Below are positions 51,799 to 62,350 of a DNA stretch of 64,000 nt, piece after piece. Numbering within the stretch: position 1 is the first letter of the stretch; every line of letters begins with the position of its first letter. The position numbers and the translations under genes are program-made. A model generated the notes under the pieces. The model did no database searches. It saw only the letters and a program-made list of their open reading frames with translations, and was not told where the DNA came from. The stretch spans positions 186,001 to 250,000 of the forward strand of contig NZ_JAVHZV010000016.1 of NCBI RefSeq assembly GCF_031119625.1, given 5' to 3'. Source of the stretch: Pseudomonas sp. G34 (GTDB taxonomy: Bacteria; Pseudomonadota; Gammaproteobacteria; Pseudomonadales; Pseudomonadaceae).

Positions 51799-51811
51799 CA
51801 TCATTTACAGT

Positions 51812-53167
51812 CTATACAGTTTGCCCCTGGACCTCGGCAGCCGGCAGCAGCAGGTGCATCTGCAGCCCGCTGCCTGGCGGGCTCTGCGCCCACAGGCGAC
51901 CATCCTGCAAGGCAATGGCACTGCGTGCGATGCTCAGGCCGAGGCCGAAGCCGCCGTCACCGGGGCGCGCACTGTCGAGCCGAGCGAAGGGCTCGAAAAT
52001 AGTTTCCAGGTAGCGCTCCTCGATACCGGGGCCGTCGTCGACCAGGCACAAATGCCAGCAGTCACCTTCAAGCACGCCGCTCAGGCGCACCCGCCCTTGC
52101 GGCGGTGAATGGCGAATGGCGTTGCGCAGCAGGTTTTCCAGGGCCTGGGCCAGGCTGGTCAGGTTGGCGTACACCGTGCACTCTTCATCGGCCTCGAACA
52201 GCATGCGCTCGCGGCACCAGCCGGCTTCGAAGCAGGCGTCCTCGACCAGCATGTCCCAGAGCTGCAGCAGGCGAATCGGCTCGCGCTCGAATTGCGGGCG
52301 CTCGGAGTCCAGCCAGGCCAGCTCCAGGGAGTTCTCCACCAGGTTCTGCATGATGGTGATCTCGCGGTCGAGGCGCTGGCGCAGCACCTGCGGGTCGCTC
52401 TCGCCGTCGTTGGCCACGCGCAGCCGGCTCAGCGGCGTACGCAGCTCATGGGACAGGTCACGCAACAAGCGCCGCTGGTAAACCACGGTGCCTTGCAGGC
52501 GCTCGGCCATATGATCGAAGGCGCGCCCCAGCTCGCCCAGTTCGTCCTTGCGGCTCGCCACCGGCGGGCCCACCCGGGCGCTCAGGTCGCCGGCACTGAG
52601 GCCATTGGCCTGGCGGCGCAGGATCACCAGCGGCCCGATCAGCCAGCGATACAACAGGGTAGCCAGGAGGATGGCCAGGCAGGCGGGCAGCACGCTGCGC
52701 AGAAAGAAGTCCCACAAGGGGCGGTCGCTGCGTGGATCCAGGCGCGGCGGCAGCTCCATCACCAGGCGCCCATTGCCATCGCTGAACGGCACATAGAACA
52801 CCGGCTGGCCGCCGGGCCGGCCGACCTTCTGGTCGAGCCGGCGCACGAAGCTCAGGCGCAGCGCCTCCTCTTCGCTGAGCGGGCAGGAGGACAACGACTG
52901 GTGGTGCTGGTCCACCACCACGACCCACACCTGCTCACGCAGATAGAGGTCGTGCAGAAACCCGTCCAGACCTTCGCGACCGTGCCCCCGCCAGGCCGCT
53001 TCCGCCTCGCCGGCCAAGGCTTTCAGCTGCTGTTGGCTGTGCGCGGGCAGCGTGGACATCGAGTCGTACACCCGCCGTTCCAGATCCATGTGCATGCTGA
53101 TGGTCAGTAGACAGAACAGGGCCAGGCCGACGATCAGTTTCCAGAACAGCGAATGCCGCTCCGGCAC
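51812..53167 (-). CDS. Sensor histidine kinase, PirS-like
   Basis: Inner-membrane kinase of 451 residues. TM1 is at about 8-26 and TM2 at about 158-180, enclosing a periplasmic sensor domain. A HAMP region follows, then the phosphorylated histidine in LRDLSHELRTPLSRLR, and ATP-binding motifs ENLLRNAIRHS, DDGPGI and GGFGLGLSIAR. Start is GTG 53167, one base past the regulator's stop. By position and order it matches PirS, which in P. aeruginosa controls the enterobactin receptor. Confidence 0.88.
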   Translation of the reverse strand: MPERHSLFWKLIVGLALFCLLTISMHMDLERRVYDSMSTLPAHSQQQLKALAGEAEAAWRGHGREGLDGFLHDLYLREQVWVVVVDQHHQSLSSCPLSEEEALRLSFVRRLDQKVGRPGGQPVFYVPFSDGNGRLVMELPPRLDPRSDRPLWDFFLRSVLPACLAILLATLLYRWLIGPLVILRRQANGLSAGDLSARVGPPVASRKDELGELGRAFDHMAERLQGTVVYQRRLLRDLSHELRTPLSRLRVANDGESDPQVLRQRLDREITIMQNLVENSLELAWLDSERPQFEREPIRLLQLWDMLVEDACFEAGWCRERMLFEADEECTVYANLTSLAQALENLLRNAIRHSPPQGRVRLSGVLEGDCWHLCLVDDGPGIEERYLETIFEPFARLDSARPGDGGFGLGLSIARSAIALQDGRLWAQSPPGSGLQMHLLLPAAEVQGQTV

Positions 53168-53168
53168 C

Positions 53169-53876
53169 TCAGGATTCCCGCGCCGTCAGTACGTAACCCT
53201 TGCCCCATACCGACTCCAGGCGCGTGCTGGCGTAGCCGATGGTCTTGAGTTTGCGACGCACGTTGCTGACGTGCATGTCCAGGCTGCGGTCATGCTGGGA
53301 ATAGCCGCGATGCAGCACGTGCTGGTACAGGAAGGCCTTGCTGAGCACCTCCTCGGCGTGCCGGGAAAAGGTTTCCAGCAGGCGGTACTCGGTCGAGGTG
53401 AGCATCGCCCACTGGCCTTCATGACAGACGTCGCAGCGCTCTTCGTGAAAGCGCAGCGCATCGACCTGCAACGGCGGCTGGCCACGCCGCTCATAGGCTA
53501 CCCGGCGCAGAATGGCCTCGATACGCACGCTCAGCTCGCCAAGGCTGAACGGCTTGGGCAGGTAGTCGTCGGCCCCCTTGCTGAAGCCGGCGATACGGTC
53601 CTGCTCGGCGCCCAGGGCAGACATCAGGATGACCGGCACGTGGCGCTGCTCGCGCAGGCGTTGCAGCACGTCCAGGCCATTGCTGCCGGGCAGCAGAATG
53701 TCCATCAGGATCAGGTCGAAGTGCTGCTCCCGGGCCAGGCGCAGGCCTTCACTGCCGTCGTGGCTGAGGGTCACGTCAAAGCCGCAGCCCTGCAGGTGCG
53801 CCTGCAGGTGCGAGGCCAGGGCCGGGTCATCTTCGACGGCAAGAATCCGGGTGGCGCTGCTGGGTGAAAGGGTCAT
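53169..53876 (-). CDS. OmpR-family response regulator, PirR-like
   Basis: Two-domain regulator of 235 residues: a receiver with the acceptor Asp59 in DLILMDILLPG and Lys in KGADDYLPKPFSLGEL, then a winged-helix DNA-binding domain (TSTEYRLLETFSRH, SLDMHVSNVRRKL, ESVWGKGYVLT). Encoded just before its kinase. No strong ribosome-binding site. The divergent gacS starts 135 bases away. Confidence 0.9.
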   Translation of the reverse strand: MTLSPSSATRILAVEDDPALASHLQAHLQGCGFDVTLSHDGSEGLRLAREQHFDLILMDILLPGSNGLDVLQRLREQRHVPVILMSALGAEQDRIAGFSKGADDYLPKPFSLGELSVRIEAILRRVAYERRGQPPLQVDALRFHEERCDVCHEGQWAMLTSTEYRLLETFSRHAEEVLSKAFLYQHVLHRGYSQHDRSLDMHVSNVRRKLKTIGYASTRLESVWGKGYVLTARES

Positions 53877-53937
53877 GGCGAAATGGCTCTGGCAAGCAAA
53901 TGCGAGCGATTCTACCTAACGCCCGGGTACCCGTAAC

Positions 53938-53970
53938 CCGCCTTGCGACGGGGCAAGCGTCGCAAGGCGG
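53938..53970. other. Strong hairpin in the pirR-gacS divergent region
   Basis: CCGCCTTGCGACG and CGTCGCAAGGCGG form a perfect 13-bp stem with a seven-base loop, ending 41 bases before the gacS start. It may shape the gacS leader or bind a regulator; it has no T tract. Confidence 0.55.
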
Positions 53971-54011
53971 GAATCGCTACACTGCCTGGCATCGTCGAAA
54001 GGGGGCATTGC

Positions 54012-56751
<2,740 letters not shown>

Positions 56752-56765
<14 letters not shown>

Positions 56766-57381
56766 TCTGGACACCTCAGCCCAGGTGGCGGCGATGCAAG
56801 TGCTGCCGCCGGCGCAACTGCCCCTGAGCAAGCAGCTGAAAGCCGGCACCCGCCGTGAGCACGACAGTGTCGACACGCTGGTGATGCAGTCGCGGCCCTT
56901 CGAGAGCCTCGCGCGGTACGGGTGTTTCCTGCGCCTGCAGCATCGCTTCCATGGCGCCCTGGATGCCCTGTACCACGCTAGCGAGCTCAATCGCCTGCTG
57001 CCCGGGCTGCACGAAATGCCGCGCTTCAGCGCGGTGTGTGCCGACCTCACGGATCTGGGCCTTGCCCATCCGCCCACCCCAACCCCGGTCACGCCACCCA
57101 GCGTGCATGCCGGCCTGGGCTGGCTGTACTGCAGCGAGGGTTCCAACCTGGGCGCCGCTTTTCTGTTCAAGCAAACCCAGCTGATCGGCCTGAGCGCCGA
57201 AAGAGGTGCCCGCCACCTGGCCGCCCACCCGGATGGTCGTAGCCTGCACTGGCGCCAGTTCGTGGCCCTGCTCGACGGCCTGGAGCTGAGCGAAAGCCAG
57301 CGTGAAGAAGCCGTCGGCGGCGCCGTGGCAGCCTTCGCCCTGTATCGCGCCGCCTTGCGGGAAATCTTTCCCGCTGCCTGA
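56752..57381 (+). CDS. hemO: Heme oxygenase, PigA/HemO-like
   Basis: Cytoplasmic enzyme of up to 209 residues that opens heme to biliverdin, carbon monoxide and iron. The probable proximal histidine is His38 in TRREHDSVDTLV, and the distal helix and C-terminal half contain LGWLYCSEGSNLGAAFLFK and FVALLDGLELSE, close to P. aeruginosa PigA. Its ATG at 56752 lies inside the end of gacS; an ATG at 56794 behind AGGTGG is an alternative. It lies beside no heme uptake genes, unlike most hemO copies. Confidence 0.85.
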
Positions 57382-57467
57382 TGACCGCTTCGGCGTCACT
57401 CCAGGCGTCGCTACCCCGCCCGCCGTGGTCGCGCCCTGCTAGAATGCCGCTCTCACCCGGAGGATCC

Positions 57468-57905
57468 ATGGCCGAACACGATTTTCGCTACAACCTGCTC
57501 AACCCCGAACACACCCTGATCGAGTGCCGCGCCCTGGCTCCCGGCCGCTATCAGGTCACCGGCAACGGTGGCTCGATCAAAGGCAACGATACCCTGGTGG
57601 TCAGCCTCAAGGGCAGCCGCGACCTGAGCATGCGCCTGCAGGTCGACAAGGTTCGCCACCTGATCAATCCGCCCGGCCAATGGGTCGCGGTCGCTCATGG
57701 GCCGGCCTTCACCGAGCTGTCGATCTTCAACTGGGAAGTGACCTGCGACAGCTGCGGCAAGCAACTGGACTTCGAATTCGCGGTCGACACTGCCCTGGGT
57801 AAAAAAGCCCAGACGCCGGCCGCCGATGCGCGCCTTGCCGAGCTCGGCTGGCGCAAACAGCAGGACAAGCACCTGTGCCCTGCGTGTATCAAAAAGGAGG
57901 CCTGA
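57468..57905 (+). CDS. Conserved hypothetical protein with two CxxC pairs
   Basis: A 145-residue protein starting MAEHDFRYNLLNPEHTLIEC. The first two thirds look beta-rich (RYQVTGNGGSIKGNDTLVV). Two cysteine pairs, CDSC at about 103 and CPAC near the end, could bind one zinc ion as a split zinc ribbon. A strong GGAGG precedes ATG 57468. Its stop overlaps the next start (TGATG). Family not recognised; a homologue lies in this place in P. aeruginosa. Confidence 0.78.
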   Translation: MAEHDFRYNLLNPEHTLIECRALAPGRYQVTGNGGSIKGNDTLVVSLKGSRDLSMRLQVDKVRHLINPPGQWVAVAHGPAFTELSIFNWEVTCDSCGKQLDFEFAVDTALGKKAQTPAADARLAELGWRKQQDKHLCPACIKKEA

Positions 57906-58306
57906 TGAAACCGCTTCTCGCCCTTGGCTTGCTCACTGCAGCCCTGGCTGGCTGCGCGGCAAAACCCGTGCAGCTGGAAACCGAGCGCACCTACCGCGTG
58001 GAATGGATCGGCGAACGCCCGCTGATCGACAACAGCCACCTGACCATCATCCTTGGCGAAGATGGCCGCGCCTACGGCAATGCCGGCTGCAACCACTGGT
58101 TCGCCAGCTATACCCTGGCTGGCGACAAGCTGACCATCAGTAACCCCGGCAGCACCCGCAAAATGTGCGCGCCGGCGCTGATGGAGCAGGAAAACCGCTT
58201 TCTGCAGAGCCTGACCACCATCGAGCGCTGGGATATCTCGCCCATCGAGCAACTGCGCCTGTGGCCGGCCAGCGGCAAACCGATCCGCCTGTGGCCTGAC
58301 GAATAG
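57905..58306 (+). CDS. META-domain lipoprotein
   Basis: A 133-residue HslJ-like lipoprotein with lipobox LTAALAGC (Cys18). The META core is visible as RTYRVEWIGERPLIDNSHLT, RAYGNAGCNHWFASYTLAGDK and SNPGSTRKMCAPALMEQEN. META proteins are linked to novobiocin resistance and motility in E. coli; the role here is unknown. GGAGG lies just before the ATG, which overlaps the previous stop by one base. Confidence 0.87.
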   Translation: MKPLLALGLLTAALAGCAAKPVQLETERTYRVEWIGERPLIDNSHLTIILGEDGRAYGNAGCNHWFASYTLAGDKLTISNPGSTRKMCAPALMEQENRFLQSLTTIERWDISPIEQLRLWPASGKPIRLWPDE

Positions 58307-58360
58307 GCGAACAAGCCGGTCGGGGTGGGCTCAATGGCCCACCTCCTTCCCGGCGCCGCG

Positions 58361-59437
58361 TTACCGTTCAAGCGCGGTGAACAAGTCCAGCTGTTCGTGC
58401 TTGCCGCGCAAGTCCTGCAGGCGCACGCCGACCCCCAGCAAGCGCACGGGCCGATTGCCCCGGGCATGGGCATTGCTCAGCAGCACGCGATAGCTTTCCA
58501 GATCCCGCGCCGCGCCGGCCTGCTCCAGGGTCGTCTGGGTAAAGTCGTGGAACTTGACCTTGACGAACGGCTTGCCCGCCCGGTAACTGCTGTCCAGGCG
58601 CGTCATGCGCCGCTCCAGTTCCTCCAGCAAGGCCGGTAGTTGCGCCAGACAGGCCTGCAGGTCGGGCAGATCCTGATCGTAGGTGTTCTCCACGCTCATC
58701 GACTGGCGGCGGCTGTCGGTCTGCACCACCCGCTCGTCGATGCCATGGGCCAGGTTCCACAAGCGCTCGCCAAAGCTGCCGAACTCACGCACCAGGCGCA
58801 GCTTGTTCCACTCGCGCAGATCGCGGCAGGTCCGTATGCCCAGGCGGGTGAGCTTGTCCGCGGTGACCTTGCCGACCCCGTGCAGCTTGTTGACCGGCAG
58901 CTCGGCCACGAAATCCTCGACCTGATCCGGGGTGATCACGAAGATGCCGTTGGGCTTGCGCCAGTCGCTGGCGATCTTGGCCAGGAACTTGTTGGGCGCC
59001 ACCCCGGCCGACACGGTGATATGCAGGTCGCTGGACACGCGCCGGCGAATGTCCTGGGCGATACGCGTGGCGCTGCCGCCGAAATGCTCACAGTTGGAGA
59101 CATCCAGAAAGGCCTCGTCCAGGGACAACGGCTCGATCTGGTCGGTGTAATCGCGAAAGATCCCGTGAATCTCCCGGGACACCGCGCGGTACACGTCGAA
59201 GCGCGGCTTGACGATCAGCAGGTCCGGGCACAATTTCAGCGCGTGCCCGGAGGCCATCGCCGAGCGCACGCCATAGGCGCGCGCTTCGTAGTTGCAGGTG
59301 GCGATCACCCCGCGCCGATCGGCCGAACCGCCCACCGCCATCGGCTTGTCGGCCAGGGCCGGGTTGTCGCGCATCTCGACCGACGCATAGAAGGCATCGC
59401 AGTCAATGTGGATGATCTTTCGCTGCCGCCTGTCCAT
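58361..59437 (-). CDS. dinB: DNA polymerase IV
   Basis: Y-family translesion polymerase of 358 residues. Catalytic acids are in IIHIDCDAFYASVE and PLSLDEAFLDVS; PNKFLAKIASDWRKPNG and the helix-hairpin-helix LHGVGKVTADKL follow. The C terminus EQLDLF is a sliding-clamp-binding motif. I do not see a clear LexA box upstream. It converges on the META lipoprotein gene. Confidence 0.96.
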   Translation of the reverse strand: MDRRQRKIIHIDCDAFYASVEMRDNPALADKPMAVGGSADRRGVIATCNYEARAYGVRSAMASGHALKLCPDLLIVKPRFDVYRAVSREIHGIFRDYTDQIEPLSLDEAFLDVSNCEHFGGSATRIAQDIRRRVSSDLHITVSAGVAPNKFLAKIASDWRKPNGIFVITPDQVEDFVAELPVNKLHGVGKVTADKLTRLGIRTCRDLREWNKLRLVREFGSFGERLWNLAHGIDERVVQTDSRRQSMSVENTYDQDLPDLQACLAQLPALLEELERRMTRLDSSYRAGKPFVKVKFHDFTQTTLEQAGAARDLESYRVLLSNAHARGNRPVRLLGVGVRLQDLRGKHEQLDLFTALER

Positions 59438-59832
59438 GCAAATCTATCGAGTGTTCCAGGATTGAAAGAGATTATCGGCAACCTGCAAGGGGCGTCGCTA
59501 TCGCGCAGGCAATGCGCTTTTTCACACGCTGGCAAAACGGCCAGGGCGTTGTAGATAGTCAACTCCGACGCCGCAGCGTTCACGGCAGCCGACGACTTGC
59601 CGCGGCCCCACTATTGTCCTCCGCCTATGCTTACAGGGCCAGCGCAATGCGCCGACCTGGCCTAGGCTCAATGCAGCGCACGGCAGTGCGTTTCAGCACC
59701 TTTATGCCGGCTATCCGAAAGTTCCACCCCATTCCGAAAATACACGACCTCACGTCGGATATGGGGTGAAGCCGCTGCTGGGGTGGCCGATAGCCTGGGT
59801 AACTGCGTTCCATCCAGCGAAAGGCGATCATC
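59438..59832. other. Divergent dinB-chemoreceptor intergenic region
   Basis: About 395 bases with no convincing gene on either strand. The right end holds the FliA-type promoter candidate and a weak ribosome-binding site for the chemoreceptor. The left part must carry the dinB promoter, which I could not place. Confidence 0.6.
59767..59793 (+). promoter_or_regulatory. FliA (sigma-28)-like promoter of the chemoreceptor gene
   Basis: TGAAGCCG (59767-59774) and GCCGATAG (59786-59793) are separated by exactly 11 bases. The consensus is TAAAGTTT-N11-GCCGATAA, so the -10 matches seven of eight and the -35 four of eight. Chemoreceptor genes are commonly FliA-controlled. Confidence 0.55.
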
Positions 59833-61458
59833 ATGCTTCTACGACGTATAAATGTGGCTCCCCGGGCGGCCTTGTTTTTCTCATTAATCGTGTTGATCGT
59901 CGTACTGCTGGGCGCAGTGGCGATCATCCAGATGAAAACCCTGCGCGAGGTCGAACAGGATGTAGAAACCAACTGGATGGCCAGCGTGCGCGTGGCGGGG
60001 CTGATGAATGCCGGCGTACTGCGGCTGCGACTGGAAAGCCTGCGGGGCACCACCTCGGACGACCCGCAAATTCGCCAGCAGACCCTCGATGGTTTCGCGG
60101 GATACCGGACGGCGTTCTTCGATGCGATCAACAGCTATGAGAAGTTGGTGTCAGGCGAAGGGGATCGCAAGCTCTACGCGGAGATCCGTGCCAGCTCCCA
60201 AGCCTACGCACGGCTGCTCGACCAGTTCGAGCCCTTGATGCGCAACGGCGACAGTGCTGCGGCCTTGGCATTGATCAACACCACGATCAGGCCGGTGACC
60301 AATGCCATGCAGGAGCAGATTACCACCCTGCGCGAATACAACGACCGCGGCGCCGAAGCGGCGGGCGTTCGCGCCAGCCAGGCCTATTCCACCGGGCTGA
60401 TGCTGGTCGGCACCCTGATCGCCATCGCGATCGTCGCCACGATTCTGCTGGCCTACCTGCTGACCCGCAGCATTACCGTGCCGATCAGCGAAGCGGTGCA
60501 GATCGCCCAGCGCATCGCCAAGAAGGATTTGACGGAAAAGATCCTGGTGATCGGTAAGGACGAAGCGGCCGCCATGCTCAGCGCCCTTCATCAGATGCAG
60601 GGAAACCTGCGCCAGACCATTGGCCACATCGCCGACAGTTCCAACCAACTGGCCTCGGCCTCCGAAGAGATGACCTCGGTCACCGAGGAATCCAGCCGCG
60701 GCCTGGTTCGCCAGAACGACGAGGTCAACCAGGCAGCCACGGCGGTTACCGAAATGAGCGCGGCCGTCGACGAGGTTGCCCGTAACGCAGCGGAAGCCGC
60801 CGATGCTTCGCAGCGCACCCATGCGCTCACCAGCGCCGGCATTGACAACGTGGCACGCACGCTCAAGGCCATCCAGGACCTGACCCAGAACGTCGGCAAT
60901 ACCAGCGGCCAGGTGCAGCAGCTGTCGTCGCGCGCCCAGGAAATCAGCAAGGTGGTCGAGGTGATTCGCGCCATCGCCGAACAAACCAACCTGCTGGCCC
61001 TCAACGCGGCCATCGAAGCGGCGCGCGCTGGCGAACAAGGCCGTGGTTTCGCCGTGGTGGCCGATGAGGTACGCGCACTGGCGCACCGCACCCAGCAGTC
61101 CACCCAGGAAATCGAGCAGATGATCGGCGGCATACAGAGCGACTCCGTGCAGGCGGTCCGCGCCATGGAGCATAGCCAGCAGATGGCCAGCGACTCCACA
61201 TCGGTCGCACAGAATGCCAACAGCTCGCTGCAACAGATTGCCGAGGCCATCACCCTTATCAACGAGCGCAACATCCTTATCGCCACCGCAGCGGAGGAAC
61301 AGGCCCAGGTGGCGCGCGAAATCGACCGCAATATCACCAGCATCCGCGATTTGTCGACGCAAAGCGCCGATGGCGCCAGCCAGACCGCCATGGCCAGTGG
61401 CGAGGTGTCGAAACTTGCCGTTGGCCTGAACCGGGTAGTCGGAGAGTTCGTGATCTGA
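59833..61458 (+). CDS. Methyl-accepting chemotaxis protein
   Basis: Chemoreceptor of 541 residues. TM1 is at about 11-34 and TM2 at about 188-211, enclosing a periplasmic domain of the four-helix-bundle size (about 155 residues). HAMP follows ([20 protein letters not shown]), then a long coiled-coil signalling domain with the conserved tip [19 protein letters not shown]. No C-terminal CheR-binding pentapeptide is seen. Ligand unknown. Confidence 0.93.
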   Translation: MLLRRINVAPRAALFFSLIVLIVVLLGAVAIIQMKTLREVEQDVETNWMASVRVAGLMNAGVLRLRLESLRGTTSDDPQIRQQTLDGFAGYRTAFFDAINSYEKLVSGEGDRKLYAEIRASSQAYARLLDQFEPLMRNGDSAAALALINTTIRPVTNAMQEQITTLREYNDRGAEAAGVRASQAYSTGLMLVGTLIAIAIVATILLAYLLTRSITVPISEAVQIAQRIAKKDLTEKILVIGKDEAAAMLSALHQMQGNLRQTIGHIADSSNQLASASEEMTSVTEESSRGLVRQNDEVNQAATAVTEMSAAVDEVARNAAEAADASQRTHALTSAGIDNVARTLKAIQDLTQNVGNTSGQVQQLSSRAQEISKVVEVIRAIAEQTNLLALNAAIEAARAGEQGRGFAVVADEVRALAHRTQQSTQEIEQMIGGIQSDSVQAVRAMEHSQQMASDSTSVAQNANSSLQQIAEAITLINERNILIATAAEEQAQVAREIDRNITSIRDLSTQSADGASQTAMASGEVSKLAVGLNRVVGEFVI

Positions 61459-61627
61459 TCGGGGCCGGTACCGAGTGATCGGTACCGGCGGCAGCGCTCG
61501 ATCGGCCTGCGAGCCCCGACCGAACAATAGCGCTGGAGCGCCCGCAACACGCGTGTTAAAGCCGCGGGCGCATCCAACCCCCTACGCTAACCATTTGAAC
61601 GGAAAACAGATTTTTCCCCGATAAGCG

Positions 61628-61655
61628 TTGACAGCGTGGCTCAGATGAATAGAAT
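61628..61655 (+). promoter_or_regulatory. Promoter of initiator tRNA copy 1
   Basis: TTGACA (61628-61633), a 16-base spacer and TAGAAT (61650-61655). The tRNA starts six bases on, so transcription begins at or very near its 5' end. Its sequence differs from the promoters of copies 2 and 3. Confidence 0.7.
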
Positions 61656-61661
61656 GGCGAC

Positions 61662-61738
<77 letters not shown>

Positions 61739-61747
61739 GATACTCAG

Positions 61748-61781
61748 AAAGGCCACTCAATCGAGTGGCCTTTTTGTTTTT
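61748..61781 (+). terminator. Terminator after tRNA-fMet copy 1
   Basis: An 11-bp stem AAAGGCCACTC/GAGTGGCCTTT with an AATC loop, followed by TTGTTTTT. Confidence 0.92.
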
Positions 61782-61823
61782 CTGCCTTTCGACTTAACTA
61801 ATTGATTGAAAAGCAGAAATCGG

Positions 61824-61851
61824 TTGACACAAGTCTCATCCCCTATACAAT
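61824..61851 (+). promoter_or_regulatory. Promoter of initiator tRNA copy 2
   Basis: TTGACA (61824-61829), 16 bases, TACAAT (61846-61851), then a GC-rich discriminator TGGCGC up to the tRNA, typical of stringently controlled stable-RNA promoters. Confidence 0.82.
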
Positions 61852-61857
61852 TGGCGC

Positions 61858-61934
<77 letters not shown>

Positions 61935-61943
61935 GATACCCAG

Positions 61944-61977
61944 AAAGGCCACTCAATCGAGTGGCCTTTTTGTTTTT
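61944..61977 (+). terminator. Terminator after tRNA-fMet copy 2
   Basis: Same 11-bp stem and AATC loop as after copy 1, again followed by TTGTTTTT. Confidence 0.92.
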
Positions 61978-62020
61978 CTGCCCTTTCGATTTAACTAATT
62001 GATTGAAAAGCAGAAATCGA

Positions 62021-62048
62021 TTGACACAAGTCTCATCCCGTATACAAT
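62021..62048 (+). promoter_or_regulatory. Promoter of initiator tRNA copy 3
   Basis: TTGACA (62021-62026), 16 bases, TACAAT (62043-62048) with the same GC-rich discriminator; a duplicate of the copy 2 promoter. Confidence 0.82.
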
Positions 62049-62054
62049 TGGCGC

Positions 62055-62131
<77 letters not shown>

Positions 62132-62142
62132 CCTTCGAAACG

Positions 62143-62177
62143 AAAGCCCTGACAGTTCGCTGTCGGGGCTTTTGTTT
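62143..62177 (+). terminator. Terminator after tRNA-fMet copy 3
   Basis: AAAGCCCTGACAG pairs with CTGTCGGGGCTTT (one T-G pair) around a TTCG loop and is followed by TGTTT. It is unrelated to the terminators of copies 1 and 2. Confidence 0.85.
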
Positions 62178-62350
62178 ATGGGCGTTGAAAAATCAGCCTC
62201 GTCATCACATTCCACGCTTACCGACTAATCTTTCCAGGTGCCTGCGATAGACACCTTGAAGCGCTTCGCTCAAGCTCATACATTGTTTGATACAAATTGG
62301 AACTTGGATTCCGCCCTTCAATCTGAGCCGCACTGCCCAAGAGGTATCCG

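Noticed and set aside
59438..59470. LexA (SOS) box upstream of dinB
   Set aside because: Only a loose CTG-N10-TAG arrangement is present, which does not match the CTG-N10-CAG pattern well enough.
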